Source: Labrenzia sp. 011
GTDB lineage: Bacteria > Pseudomonadota > Alphaproteobacteria > Rhizobiales > Stappiaceae
Length of the DNA: 64,000 bases
Assembly: GCF_003075075.1 (NCBI RefSeq)
Contig: NZ_QCYM01000006.1
Location: 124,001 to 188,000 of the forward strand
Reading direction: 5' to 3'
A program made the translations under genes and the position numbers. This document shows, in pieces, positions 55,973 through 64,000 of this stretch. Numbering within the stretch: position 1 is the first letter of the stretch; every line of letters begins with the position of its first letter. The notes below the pieces were generated by a model. It was given only the letters and a program-made list of their open reading frames with translations. It ran no database searches and was not told the origin of the DNA.

Positions 55973-57192
55973 GCTTTTTCTCCAAACCAGTTTGCCAAAC
56001 GTTCAAGAGCCATTTCTGTCTTCTCAAGGGGCGCCACCAGACCGACGCGAATGTAGTTTCGTCCCGGATTGCTGCCATCCGGTTGATCGGACGCCAGATA
56101 GCTGCCCGGCAGGACCTTGACCCCGATGGTCCGCCACAGGTCTAGGGCCACGGCCGGAGACTCTCCCCATCTGCCGGTATCGAGCCACAGGAAGAACCCG
56201 GCATCGGGGGTGACGGGACCGAGGAGCGGGCTCAGGAGACGCTCCGCGACTGCGAATTTCTCGTTGTAGAGGCGCCGGTTCTCGATGACGTGGTCCTCGT
56301 CCTGATAGGCCCGGACGGCGACAGCCTGCGCCGGCAGCGGAACCTGCGGCGCGGCCAGACCGCGAAACCGGGCCCATTTTTTCAGGAAGTCGGGATCTCC
56401 CGCGGCAAAACCGCAGCGCAGTCCGGCCAGGTTGGACCGTTTCGACAGGGAATTGAGCACGATGATGTTGGAAAAATCGCTCCCCATCGCACGGGCCGCT
56501 TCCAGAATGCCGGGGGGCGGAACTTCGCGGTAGATCTCCGAATAACATTCGTCGGCAAAGATGAAGAACCGGTGCTTGCGCGCCAGGGTGATCAGGCGCT
56601 GCCAATAGGGGATATCGGCTGCAAAGCCTTCCGGGTTTGTGGGCGAGGCAATGTAGAAAGCAACGGTGCGATCCAGAAGGTCCGGGTCGAGACTGTCCAG
56701 GTCCGGCAGAAAGCCGTTGCCGGGCATCGCGTCCAGCAGAACCGCCTGCGCATCGGCCACATGGGCTGCGGCGGCATAGGTCTGGTAGAAGGGGTTGGGC
56801 AGAATCACCACGGGATGATCCAGATCCTTGGCAAGCTGGTCCCGCGCGGCGATGGCGCCGAAGGAAAGGCCTTCGCGGGAGCCGTTGAGCGGCAGGACGC
56901 CGTGGTCCGCATCGATCATGCCGTTCAGCCCGTAGCGTCTGTCCAGCCATGCAGCGACAGCGCCGCGAAATTCCGGCGACCCGGTGATTGCCGGATAGCG
57001 GCGGAAGCCGTCGATGTTGTCCATCAGAACGTCCGCCGTGAACGGGGGAATCGCGTGCTGCGGCTCGCCGATGGTCATGACGATGGGGTCAAGCCCGGGC
57101 GTCTCGCCGTCCAGGAGCCCGGCAAGGCGTTGAAAAGGATTGGAGTGCGGCAGGGACGCACCGCGCCTGTAGGCTTTCTGGCTGACAATCAT
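55969..57192 (-). CDS. Fold-type I aminotransferase (DapC-like)
   Basis: PLP aminotransferase (407 residues). Seen: I-G-E-P-Q-H near the N terminus, S-R-E-G-L at the phosphate site, A-S-P-T-N-P-E-G and the PLP-lysine block [11 protein letters not shown]. It resembles N-succinyldiaminopimelate aminotransferases, but substrate is not certain. Immediately upstream of ftsK on the same strand. Confidence 0.85.
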   Translation of the reverse strand: MIVSQKAYRRGASLPHSNPFQRLAGLLDGETPGLDPIVMTIGEPQHAIPPFTADVLMDNIDGFRRYPAITGSPEFRGAVAAWLDRRYGLNGMIDADHGVLPLNGSREGLSFGAIAARDQLAKDLDHPVVILPNPFYQTYAAAAHVADAQAVLLDAMPGNGFLPDLDSLDPDLLDRTVAFYIASPTNPEGFAADIPYWQRLITLARKHRFFIFADECYSEIYREVPPPGILEAARAMGSDFSNIIVLNSLSKRSNLAGLRCGFAAGDPDFLKKWARFRGLAAPQVPLPAQAVAVRAYQDEDHVIENRRLYNEKFAVAERLLSPLLGPVTPDAGFFLWLDTGRWGESPAVALDLWRTIGVKVLPGSYLASDQPDGSNPGRNYIRVGLVAPLEKTEMALERLANWFGEKA

Positions 57193-57348
57193 GAACGGTC
57201 CGGCGGTGGTTACGCAAAACTTTGAGCCGACCCTATCGCCTCCTTGGTAAATCTCTTATTAACCAAGCAGAAATGTGTGCGGTTCTTTCCGGCAATTGTC
57301 CGGAGTCCGGACCTTGTTTCAGGGTTTTGTGCGAAAAGAAGGTTTCTC

Positions 57349-58005
57349 ATGCCGGAAGGAAAAGATCCCGTTTCCGTCGTCTGTTTCGGCGATTCCCTCA
57401 CCTGGGGGTTCAATCCGGCCGACAGGTCCCGCTACGGCCACGACATCCGCTGGACACGGCGGATGCAGAGGGACCTCGGGCCGGGGTTCTACGTGCTGGA
57501 GGAAGGCGTCAACGGACGCACCACGGTCCATGAGGATCCGGTGATGGGCGACCGGAACGGGCTGGCGCATCTGGGAACCGTGCGCCGTACCCACATGCCG
57601 ATCGACATCCTGATCATCATGCTGGGAACGAACGATCTGAAGACACGGTTTTCCGGAAATGCGGAAACCATTGCCACCTCCATGGGCCGCCTGCTGGATT
57701 TCGCCCGCCGGCCGACCGACGACGTGGAAGGCCGGGCCCCGAAAGTACTGCTCATGTCACCGCCGCCACTCGGCCCCCTGGCGGGAACGCCCTTCGCGGC
57801 GCAGTTCGACGACAGGAGCTACAGGGAATCCTACCGGCTCGCCGCCTGTTACCGGGACAAGGCGGCGGAATACGGCGCGGCGTTTTTCGATACGGGCACG
57901 GTCATCGCGGCCAGCCGGCTCGACGCCGTCCATTTCGATGCCGAACCGCAGGCGGATCTGGCGAAAGCGGTTGCGGCGGAAGTCCGTAAACTGGCGGAGT
58001 CCTGA
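57349..58005 (+). CDS. SGNH/GDSL hydrolase (arylesterase-like)
   Basis: 218 residues. Seen: G-D-S16-L-T-W-G with the nucleophile, G-T-N-D-L-K (block III), and the C-terminal D-A-V-H-F-D with the catalytic His. No signal peptide. Probably an esterase; substrate unknown. ATG 57349 has AAGG nearby. Confidence 0.9.
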   Translation: MPEGKDPVSVVCFGDSLTWGFNPADRSRYGHDIRWTRRMQRDLGPGFYVLEEGVNGRTTVHEDPVMGDRNGLAHLGTVRRTHMPIDILIIMLGTNDLKTRFSGNAETIATSMGRLLDFARRPTDDVEGRAPKVLLMSPPPLGPLAGTPFAAQFDDRSYRESYRLAACYRDKAAEYGAAFFDTGTVIAASRLDAVHFDAEPQADLAKAVAAEVRKLAES

Positions 58006-58032
58006 GCCGGCTGGCCGGTTCATGCCGGACGG

Positions 58033-58287
58033 TCAGAAATCGACGGTCAGGCCCTTGATTTCCCAGTCGTCATAGCGCGTCGGCTCCAGTCCGCCGCGGC
58101 CGTTGACCTCCTCCGGCAGGGCCTGCTGTTTCGCATCGATCAGTCTGCGCCGTTCCTCGGCTTCGCGCAGGGCACGCTGGGCCGCCGGGGGCAGGTCCTC
58201 GAAGTTTCTTTTCGCAGGAGCTGCGGTCTCCACCTTCAGGGAAGGGACTTCGGTCGATGAATAGGAAGGGGTGGGTTTTTCTGTCAT
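58033..58287 (-). CDS. DUF1674 (SDHAF4-like) protein
   Basis: 84 residues. Seen: E-L/D-L-P-P-A-A-Q-R-A-L-R-E-A-E-E-R helix and the C-terminal G-G-L-E-P-T-R-Y-D-D-W-E-x-K-G family signature. Mitochondrial SDHAF4 helps assemble succinate dehydrogenase; the bacterial members probably act on SdhA. The in-frame TTG 18 bases upstream is less likely than ATG 58287. Confidence 0.85.
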   Translation of the reverse strand: MTEKPTPSYSSTEVPSLKVETAAPAKRNFEDLPPAAQRALREAEERRRLIDAKQQALPEEVNGRGGLEPTRYDDWEIKGLTVDF

Positions 58288-58442
58288 CGGTCTGTTCGTC
58301 TTCAACGTTATGTTTTGTCAGGTCTATATAGGGCAATCTTGCCAAGAATGGCAGCAATCCCCATCTTTGACTCCGAGACAGGCGTTTCGGACGCCTTCCC
58401 TCCTTATGTTGAAACCGGAACAGGAAACGGATCACAGCGGCG

Positions 58443-59405
58443 ATGAACTACGTTCGCACAGCAATGCTTCTGGCGGCAATGACCGCCCTCTTCATGGGGA
58501 TCGGCTTCATGATCGGCGGCCAGTCGGGCATGATGATTGCCCTGGCGGTGGCGGCTGCCATGAACCTGTTCAGCTACTGGAACGCCGACAAGATGGTCCT
58601 GCGCATGCATCATGCGCGGGAGGTCGACGAGCGCAGCGCGCCTGACTATTACCGTCTGGTCCAGGGGCTGGCGCGCAATGCCGGCCTGCCGATGCCCAAG
58701 GTCTATGTCATCGACAATCCGCAGCCCAATGCCTTCGCCACCGGCCGGAATCCGCAGAATGCGGCGGTGGCGGCGACCACGGGCCTCCTGAACAGGCTCA
58801 CCCGGGAGGAAGTCGCCGGGGTCATGGCGCATGAACTTGCCCATGTGAAGAACCACGACACGCTGATCATGACAATCACGGCGACCATCGCCGGGGCGAT
58901 TTCCATGCTGGCCAATTTCGCCTTCTTCTTCGGTGGAAACCGCAACAATCAACTCGGTATTGTCGGGGTCATCCTGATGATGATCGTTGCGCCGATGGCG
59001 GCGATGGTCGTGCAGATGGCCATTTCCCGGACGCGGGAATATGCGGCCGACCGGATGGGCGCGCAGATCTGCGGCGAGCCCCTGTGGCTGGCATCCGCGC
59101 TGGGCAAGATCGCGCAGGGTGTGGAACATATCCACAATCCCGACGCGGAAGCCAATCCGGCAACGGCGCATATGTTCATCATGAACCCGCTGTCGGGCGA
59201 ACGCATGGACAATCTGTTCTCCACGCACCCCGATACCCAGAACCGCATCAATGAACTGCGCAAGCTTGCGGCGGCCGGACTGGGGTCCGGTGGCCGGGCC
59301 GGTGTCGGCGGCGGATTTTCCTCCGGTTCGTCCGGTCCCTGGGGAAGCGCCAGCGGGCCTGTCCGGTCCGGCGGCACAAGCCGGCCGAAGGGGCCGTGGG
59401 GATAA
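58443..59405 (+). CDS. htpX: Zinc metalloprotease HtpX
   Basis: Inner-membrane protease (320 residues) of envelope quality control. Seen: two N-terminal membrane helices, H130-E-L-A-H134 zinc motif, two more helices (about 145-205) and a Gly/Ser-rich tail. Complete. Confidence 0.95.
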   Translation: MNYVRTAMLLAAMTALFMGIGFMIGGQSGMMIALAVAAAMNLFSYWNADKMVLRMHHAREVDERSAPDYYRLVQGLARNAGLPMPKVYVIDNPQPNAFATGRNPQNAAVAATTGLLNRLTREEVAGVMAHELAHVKNHDTLIMTITATIAGAISMLANFAFFFGGNRNNQLGIVGVILMMIVAPMAAMVVQMAISRTREYAADRMGAQICGEPLWLASALGKIAQGVEHIHNPDAEANPATAHMFIMNPLSGERMDNLFSTHPDTQNRINELRKLAAAGLGSGGRAGVGGGFSSGSSGPWGSASGPVRSGGTSRPKGPWG

Positions 59406-59496
59406 CATTCCGCCTGCGTGATGTGTCCGGATCGGGCGACTTTTCTGATTTGTATCGCTTTCACATCAACGCGGGTTGATCTAGAATGCACTCATT

Positions 59497-59527
59497 GCGC
59501 CGCAGCCGGACGACCGGTCTGCGGCGC
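59497..59527 (+). terminator. Intrinsic terminator after htpX
   Basis: Perfect 9-bp outer stem GCGCCGCAG / CTGCGGCGC and an inner CCGG / CCGG pair, followed by TTGGTTTTC. It lies about 92 bases after the htpX stop. Confidence 0.65.
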
Positions 59528-59576
59528 TTGGTTTTCATGCAGGTCCGGCCGTCCGGACCGCGATTAGGACAGCCGC

Positions 59577-60953
59577 TTGAAAAGTACGTCGAAAAGATCC
59601 CCCGGGCCCGCCGGGCAACCCGATCAGGAGAGAGCCGACACTCCCGGATTTGCGGCCCGCAAGGTGGCCGCGGATATTCTCGGGAATGTTGTTCATAAAA
59701 AGCGGACGCTGGACGGAGAGTTCGATGCTGCCTCCGGTCATTCGGGGCTGCGTGCGCTGGCCGGCAACGATCGTGCGCTGGTGCGGGCGATCCTGGGCGC
59801 GGCCCTGCGCCATCGCGGCGAAATTTCGGAAATCCTCGACCGGCTGCTCGACCGGGGCATACCGGAAAAGACCGGCCGGGTGCTGGATATCCTGCATGTG
59901 GCCATCGCGCAGATGCTTTATCTCGACATTCCGGACCGGGCTGCCGTTTCGCTGGCGGTCGATCATGCCGGGGCGGATCGCCGCGCACGGCCCTACAAGG
60001 GACTTGTCAACGGCGTGCTGCGGCGCCTGGGCCGGGAACGCGAAGAGGCCACGGCGGATATCGACGCGGACGTCGTGAACACGCCGGACTGGCTCCGGCA
60101 AAGCTGGCAGGCGGCCTATGGGGCGGAAACAGCCCGGGAGATCGCAAGAGCGCATCAGGGCGAGGCAGCCCTGGACCTGACGGTGAAATCGGACCCCGAA
60201 GGCTGGGCGAAAAGGCTCGGCGGCCGTGTGGTCGGTGTCGGCAGTGTCCGCCTGTCGAAAAAAGGACCGGTAGAGGCCCTTGATGGGTTTGACGAAGGGG
60301 CATGGTGGATTCAGGACGCGGCCGCCGCGCTGCCTGCACGTCTTCTCGGCGACGTCCGCGGTCTCAGGGTCGCCGATCTTTGCGCCGCGCCCGGAGGCAA
60401 GACGGCACAGCTCGCAGCGGCCGGGGCCGAAGTGACGGCAATCGATATTTCCGGCGGGCGGCTCAAGCGGCTGGAAGAAAACATGACCCGTCTGGGCCTG
60501 AGCGTTCGCACGGTCGTTTCGGATCTCAGGAAGTTCACGCCGGATGAGCCGTTCGATGCGGTGCTGCTCGATGCGCCCTGCGGTGCGACGGGCACGATCC
60601 GTCGTCATCCGGACCTTCCCTGGATCAAGCAGGCCTACGACATCGAGAAACTGGGCGAAATCCAGCGCGATCTGCTGGACCGGACCGTCGACTGGGTCAG
60701 GCCGGGCGGGGTTCTCGTCTATTGCACCTGTTCGCTGGAGCCGGAAGAGGGTGAAACGCAGGCGCAGGCGTTTCTCGAGCGCCATGCGGGGCGGATGCAG
60801 CTTGAACCGATCGACGCCGCAGAGGTTGGCGGTCTCGGCCATCTGCTTGCGCAGAGCGGCTATCTGCGCTGTCTGCCGTGCCACAATGCGGGGGCAGATG
60901 ATGACACCAGGGGCATGGACGGGTTTTTCGCTGCGAGATTCAGGCGACTTTAA
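59577..60953 (+). CDS. rsmB: 16S rRNA m5C967 methyltransferase RsmB-like, TTG start
   Basis: SAM-dependent RNA methyltransferase (458 residues). Seen: an N-terminal NusB-like helical half (about 20-160), the SAM motif C-A-A-P-G-G-K-T, the catalytic P-C in D-A-P-C-G-A-T-G and the second T-C-S cysteine. TTG 59577 with AGGA about eight bases before it begins the protein; no ATG fits the N-terminal domain. Confidence 0.9.
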   Translation: MKSTSKRSPGPAGQPDQERADTPGFAARKVAADILGNVVHKKRTLDGEFDAASGHSGLRALAGNDRALVRAILGAALRHRGEISEILDRLLDRGIPEKTGRVLDILHVAIAQMLYLDIPDRAAVSLAVDHAGADRRARPYKGLVNGVLRRLGREREEATADIDADVVNTPDWLRQSWQAAYGAETAREIARAHQGEAALDLTVKSDPEGWAKRLGGRVVGVGSVRLSKKGPVEALDGFDEGAWWIQDAAAALPARLLGDVRGLRVADLCAAPGGKTAQLAAAGAEVTAIDISGGRLKRLEENMTRLGLSVRTVVSDLRKFTPDEPFDAVLLDAPCGATGTIRRHPDLPWIKQAYDIEKLGEIQRDLLDRTVDWVRPGGVLVYCTCSLEPEEGETQAQAFLERHAGRMQLEPIDAAEVGGLGHLLAQSGYLRCLPCHNAGADDDTRGMDGFFAARFRRL

Positions 60954-61081
60954 CGCGGCATAAAGGGTTCACTTGCATTGTTAATTTAAATGAAATGCTA
61001 ACCTTAATGCCTTGTTTTCAAATTACGCAGGCGGAGACATCCCATAATCACGCATGAGCCATCAGTTGCGGGGATGGTTTG

Positions 61082-62851
61082 GTGAATATCGCAAGCCTCA
61101 ACGAAAGAAGCCGTATCTGGCGTCTTGTGGCACTGCATGTTTGGCAACGTTCCCTTAAATGGATGCATGGCGGACCGATCTTCCGCATGCAGCCGTTTTC
61201 GGCCGTGCCTGCGCGCCTGCTTCTGGCACCGCAGGATCTGCGCACCGCCGATGCAACCAATGCTGCCGACATTTATGGCGGGCGGTTCCTGTTTTCCGGT
61301 CATCTGGTCGAAACACAGGGCAGGTCTCCCTTCGAGCTTGAGGCGGCGCATGAGGACTGGCAGCGTGAACTGCATGCCTTCGGCTGGCTGCGCGACCTGC
61401 GCGCCGCCGACAGCAACATCGCCCGGCAGAACGCCCGCGCCCTGGTCGAGGACTGGATCCGCTATTGCGGCCGCAGGCACCCGATCGGCTGGGAGGCCTC
61501 CGTTGTCACGCGGAGGGTCCTGTCCTGGCTGGCCCATTCGCCCTTCATTCTCCAGGACGGCGATCACGAATTCTACCGTGGCTTCGTCAAGTCACTCGCC
61601 CGGCAGATCCGTTATCTGCGCCAGACCATCAACGAAACGGAAGATGGCGTCGAACGGCTGCACGCCGCGCTGGCCATCGCGTCGGCCTGTATTTCCATGG
61701 CGGGTCAGGGCCGGTTTGCCCGGCAGAGCATCCGGCGCCTCGAACACGAGCTGAACCGCCAGATTCTGCCGGATGGCGGGCATATCTCGCGCAACCCGCG
61801 CGCGCTTCTCGACATTCTCGCCGATCTTCTGCCGATCCGGCAGGCTTTCGTCGCCCAGGGCCTGGAGATGCCGCCGGCCATGCTGCAATCCGTGGACAGG
61901 ATGATGCCGCTCGTGCGGTTCTTCCGGCATGGCGACGGCGCCCTGGCCCATTTCAACGGCATGGGGTCCACGCCGGGTGATCTCGTGGCGACGATCCTGG
62001 CCTATGACGACGCACGGGGCGCACCGCCTCTCAACGCGCCGCATTCCGGCTATCAGCGGCTGAGCGGCGGGGATTCCGTTGTTCTGGTCGATACGGGGCC
62101 GGCGCCCGCTCCCGGTGTCTCCGGCGATGCCCATGCGGGATGTCTGTCCTTCGAGTTTTCCTCCGGACAGAACCGGCTTGTCGTGAATTGCGGCGTGTCG
62201 CCGAAATCCAATCCGTTGTGGCGCAAGGTGAGCCGGTCGACCGCTGCCCATTCCACCGCGACCATCGAAGACACGTCCTCCTGTCACTTTCTGTCCGAAA
62301 AGCCGTTCGGTCACCTGCTGGGGGCGCCGATCCTTTCCGGGCCGGTCACGGTTCCGGTCGAACGTGAGGACGACAGGGCCGGCAGCCGCATCATTGCCTC
62401 CCATGACGGCTACGCGGCGTCCTTCCGTGTGGTGCACCAGCGGGACCTGCGCCTGGCGGGCGACGGCACGGTGCTGGACGGCATCGACACATTCTCCGCG
62501 GTCGGTTCCGTCGATCCAGAGCACCGTTACGCGATCCGCTTTCATTTGCATCCGGGGGTGCGCGCATCGCTCATTCGCGGCGGAACGGCGATCCTGCTTG
62601 TGTGCCGCGACGGCGAAGCCTGGGAATTCGATGCCCATGGCAGCGAGCCGCTTCTGGAGGAAAGCATCTATCTGTCGGATGTCTACGGCCACCGGAAAAC
62701 CGAACAGATCGTCATCGCGGGCTCCGTGCTGGAGGAGCCGTCCGTCGGATGGCAGTTCCGCAAAACGGCTGCAGCCCGGCTGAGCCGGCGCGGGACCAGC
62801 GAGTTCGACGAAACGGGCGAGTTGCCGCTTCCGGAACCGGACCCGTCCTGA
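61082..62851 (+). CDS. Heparinase II/III family protein
   Basis: 589 residues. Seen: an N-terminal alpha-barrel region, then a beta-rich heparinase II/III domain with G-Y-Q-R-L and S-T-A-A-H-S-T-A-T-I-E and a C-terminal sandwich. Alphaproteobacterial members conserved between rsmB and purH have unknown substrates. GTG 61082 (or TTG 61079) follows GGGGA. Confidence 0.88.
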   Translation: MNIASLNERSRIWRLVALHVWQRSLKWMHGGPIFRMQPFSAVPARLLLAPQDLRTADATNAADIYGGRFLFSGHLVETQGRSPFELEAAHEDWQRELHAFGWLRDLRAADSNIARQNARALVEDWIRYCGRRHPIGWEASVVTRRVLSWLAHSPFILQDGDHEFYRGFVKSLARQIRYLRQTINETEDGVERLHAALAIASACISMAGQGRFARQSIRRLEHELNRQILPDGGHISRNPRALLDILADLLPIRQAFVAQGLEMPPAMLQSVDRMMPLVRFFRHGDGALAHFNGMGSTPGDLVATILAYDDARGAPPLNAPHSGYQRLSGGDSVVLVDTGPAPAPGVSGDAHAGCLSFEFSSGQNRLVVNCGVSPKSNPLWRKVSRSTAAHSTATIEDTSSCHFLSEKPFGHLLGAPILSGPVTVPVEREDDRAGSRIIASHDGYAASFRVVHQRDLRLAGDGTVLDGIDTFSAVGSVDPEHRYAIRFHLHPGVRASLIRGGTAILLVCRDGEAWEFDAHGSEPLLEESIYLSDVYGHRKTEQIVIAGSVLEEPSVGWQFRKTAAARLSRRGTSEFDETGELPLPEPDPS

Positions 62852-62932
62852 CATCTATGATCTTCCGATTTGCCTGAAGACGTGTTAGGGCGACCATTCT
62901 TCCCGGATGCTCCCCTATCGCGAGGCAAATTC

Positions 62933-64000
62933 ATGGCCATTGTGTCCAAAGCCGTTCCCGTTCCCGACCTGGTTCCCGTCAGGCGGGCCCTTCTTTCCGT
63001 CTACGACAAGACGGGTCTTGTCGACTTCGCCCGTGCCCTCGCGGAGAGGGGCGTCGAGCTGGTGTCCACCGGGGGCTCCCACAAGGCCCTGAAAGAGGCC
63101 GGTCTCGCGGTTCTCGATATTTCCGAAGTCACGGAATTTCCCGAAATCATGGATGGCCGGGTAAAGACCCTGCATCCGATGGTCCACGGCGGGCTTCTCG
63201 CCATTCGCGACGATGAGGACCATCAGGCCGCCATGGCGGCACATGGGATTACCGGCATCGATCTTTTCTGCGGCAATCTCTATCCCTTCGAGGAGGTCGT
63301 GGCTTCCGGTGCCGACTATGCCGCGGGCATCGAGAACATCGATATCGGCGGGCCGGCCATGACACGGGCCGCCGCGAAGAACCACGCCTATGTCACGGTC
63401 GTCACCGACCCGGCGGACTACGGCACGGTGATCGCCGAGCTGGATGCCCATGAGGGACAGGCGCCGCTTGCCCTGCGCAAGAAACTGGCACTGAAGGCCT
63501 TCGCGCGCACGGCGGCCTATGACGCGGCAGTTTCCAACTGGATGGCCGATCAGCTCGACGAGGCCACTCCCGCCCACCGGGCGGTCGGCGGGGCGCTGGC
63601 CGAGGTCATGCGCTACGGCGAAAACCCGCACCAGACGGCGGGCTTCTACAAGACCGGCGAAAAACGCCCGGGCGTGGCTACCGCCCGGCAGCTTCAGGGC
63701 AAGACGCTTTCCTACAACAACATCAACGACACGGATGCCGCCTTCGAACTGGTCAGCGAGTTCGACCCGGCGCGCACCAGCGCGGTCGCCATCATCAAGC
63801 ACGCCAATCCCTGCGGCGTCGCGGAAGGGGCGAGCCTGAAGGACGCCTACGAGAAGGCACTCCGCTGCGATCCGGTCTCTGCCTTCGGCGGGATCGTCGC
63901 ACTCAACGGCACTCTGGACGCGGCGGCGGCGGAAGAAATCGTCAAGACCTTCACCGAGGTCATCATCGCTCCCGACGCCGAGGATGCGGCGCGCGAGATC
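62933..64000 (+). CDS. purH: Bifunctional PurH, truncated by the window end
   Basis: AICAR transformylase / IMP cyclohydrolase; the last two steps of IMP synthesis. Seen for 356 residues: the N-terminal cyclohydrolase domain ([12 protein letters not shown] and V-S-T-G-G) and the start of the transformylase domain with R-Y-G-E-N-P-H-Q and [11 protein letters not shown] 62933 follows GAGG by seven bases. The rest of the gene lies outside the window. Confidence 0.97.
   Translation, partial: MAIVSKAVPVPDLVPVRRALLSVYDKTGLVDFARALAERGVELVSTGGSHKALKEAGLAVLDISEVTEFPEIMDGRVKTLHPMVHGGLLAIRDDEDHQAAMAAHGITGIDLFCGNLYPFEEVVASGADYAAGIENIDIGGPAMTRAAAKNHAYVTVVTDPADYGTVIAELDAHEGQAPLALRKKLALKAFARTAAYDAAVSNWMADQLDEATPAHRAVGGALAEVMRYGENPHQTAGFYKTGEKRPGVATARQLQGKTLSYNNINDTDAAFELVSEFDPARTSAVAIIKHANPCGVAEGASLKDAYEKALRCDPVSAFGGIVALNGTLDAAAAEEIVKTFTEVIIAPDAEDAAREI

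Overview
The window comes from a GC-rich alphaproteobacterium. Its gene orders are typical of Hyphomicrobiales: tlpA / argH-lptM-lysA-DUF4175; cobalamin adenosyltransferase-rhomboid-etfBA-hbd; ftsEX-ydcF-plsC; sdhAF4 / htpX-rsmB-heparinase-purH; hpt-cpdR. The mix looks like a marine Stappiaceae-type organism (Roseibium/Labrenzia/Stappia). That placement rests on remembered gene order, not on a search. About 68 protein genes are supported. I saw no rRNA, tRNA, CRISPR array or intact insertion sequence.

Layout. 0.1-6.7 kb (minus strand): a complete urease operon ureD-A-B-C-E-F-G. Two small secreted LprI-like proteins sit between ureB and ureC, and a DUF1761 membrane protein follows. 7.1-10.5 kb (plus): a penicillin-binding D,D-carboxypeptidase, a small acidic protein and a His-rich COG0523 metal GTPase. 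10.6-17.3 kb: an accessory segment with less GC-rich coding. It holds a secreted metallo-beta-lactamase-fold hydrolase, a 994-residue protein with an N-terminal RelA/SpoT-like domain, a convergent HEPN-like protein with an R-x4-H motif, a TTG-initiated membrane coiled-coil protein and a decayed fragment. This is the part most likely to hide an undescribed system.

17.3-26.6 kb: acyl-CoA and quinone metabolism (tesB, UbiH-type monooxygenase, SDR, HIG1-type protein, PduO-type adenosyltransferase, rhomboid protease, etfBA, hbd, acyl-CoA synthetase). 26.6-27.8 kb: three consecutive tiny proteins that share a C-terminal G-x-x-VD-x-x motif; the first is YjfB-like. 27.8-34.3 kb: tlpA, argH, lptM, lysA and a large DUF4175 membrane protein. 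34.4-40.5 kb: cpdR and hpt downstream of a zinc-ribbon/DUF3426 protein, divergent from ftsEX-ydcF-plsC. A perfect TTAA-N7-TTAAC CtrA-type box lies just ahead of ftsE.

40.5-48.1 kb: ChaC-like cyclotransferase, DUF2125, GNAT, EamA transporter, HpcH/HpaI lyase, DUF1737, DoxX, a small unknown, a Crp/Fnr regulator and a transglutaminase-like protein lacking the usual His. 48.3-57.2 kb: two small unknown genes followed by hflKC, then a stand-alone cyanophycin-synthetase-like ATP-grasp protein, lolA, ftsK and an aminotransferase. 57.3-64.0 kb: SGNH hydrolase, sdhAF4-like, htpX, rsmB, heparinase-like, and purH cut by the window end.

How the genes work together. The urease block makes and nickel-loads one enzyme. 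The etf/hbd/tesB/ligase block serves acyl-CoA oxidation. ftsEX, ftsK, the carboxypeptidase and cpdR serve envelope growth and the cell cycle. hflKC, htpX, lolA, lptM and tlpA serve envelope quality control. Several starts here are non-ATG with good Shine-Dalgarno sequences (lysA, DUF4175, hflK, rsmB, the Crp/Fnr gene, the membrane coiled-coil gene); I chose starts on that basis.
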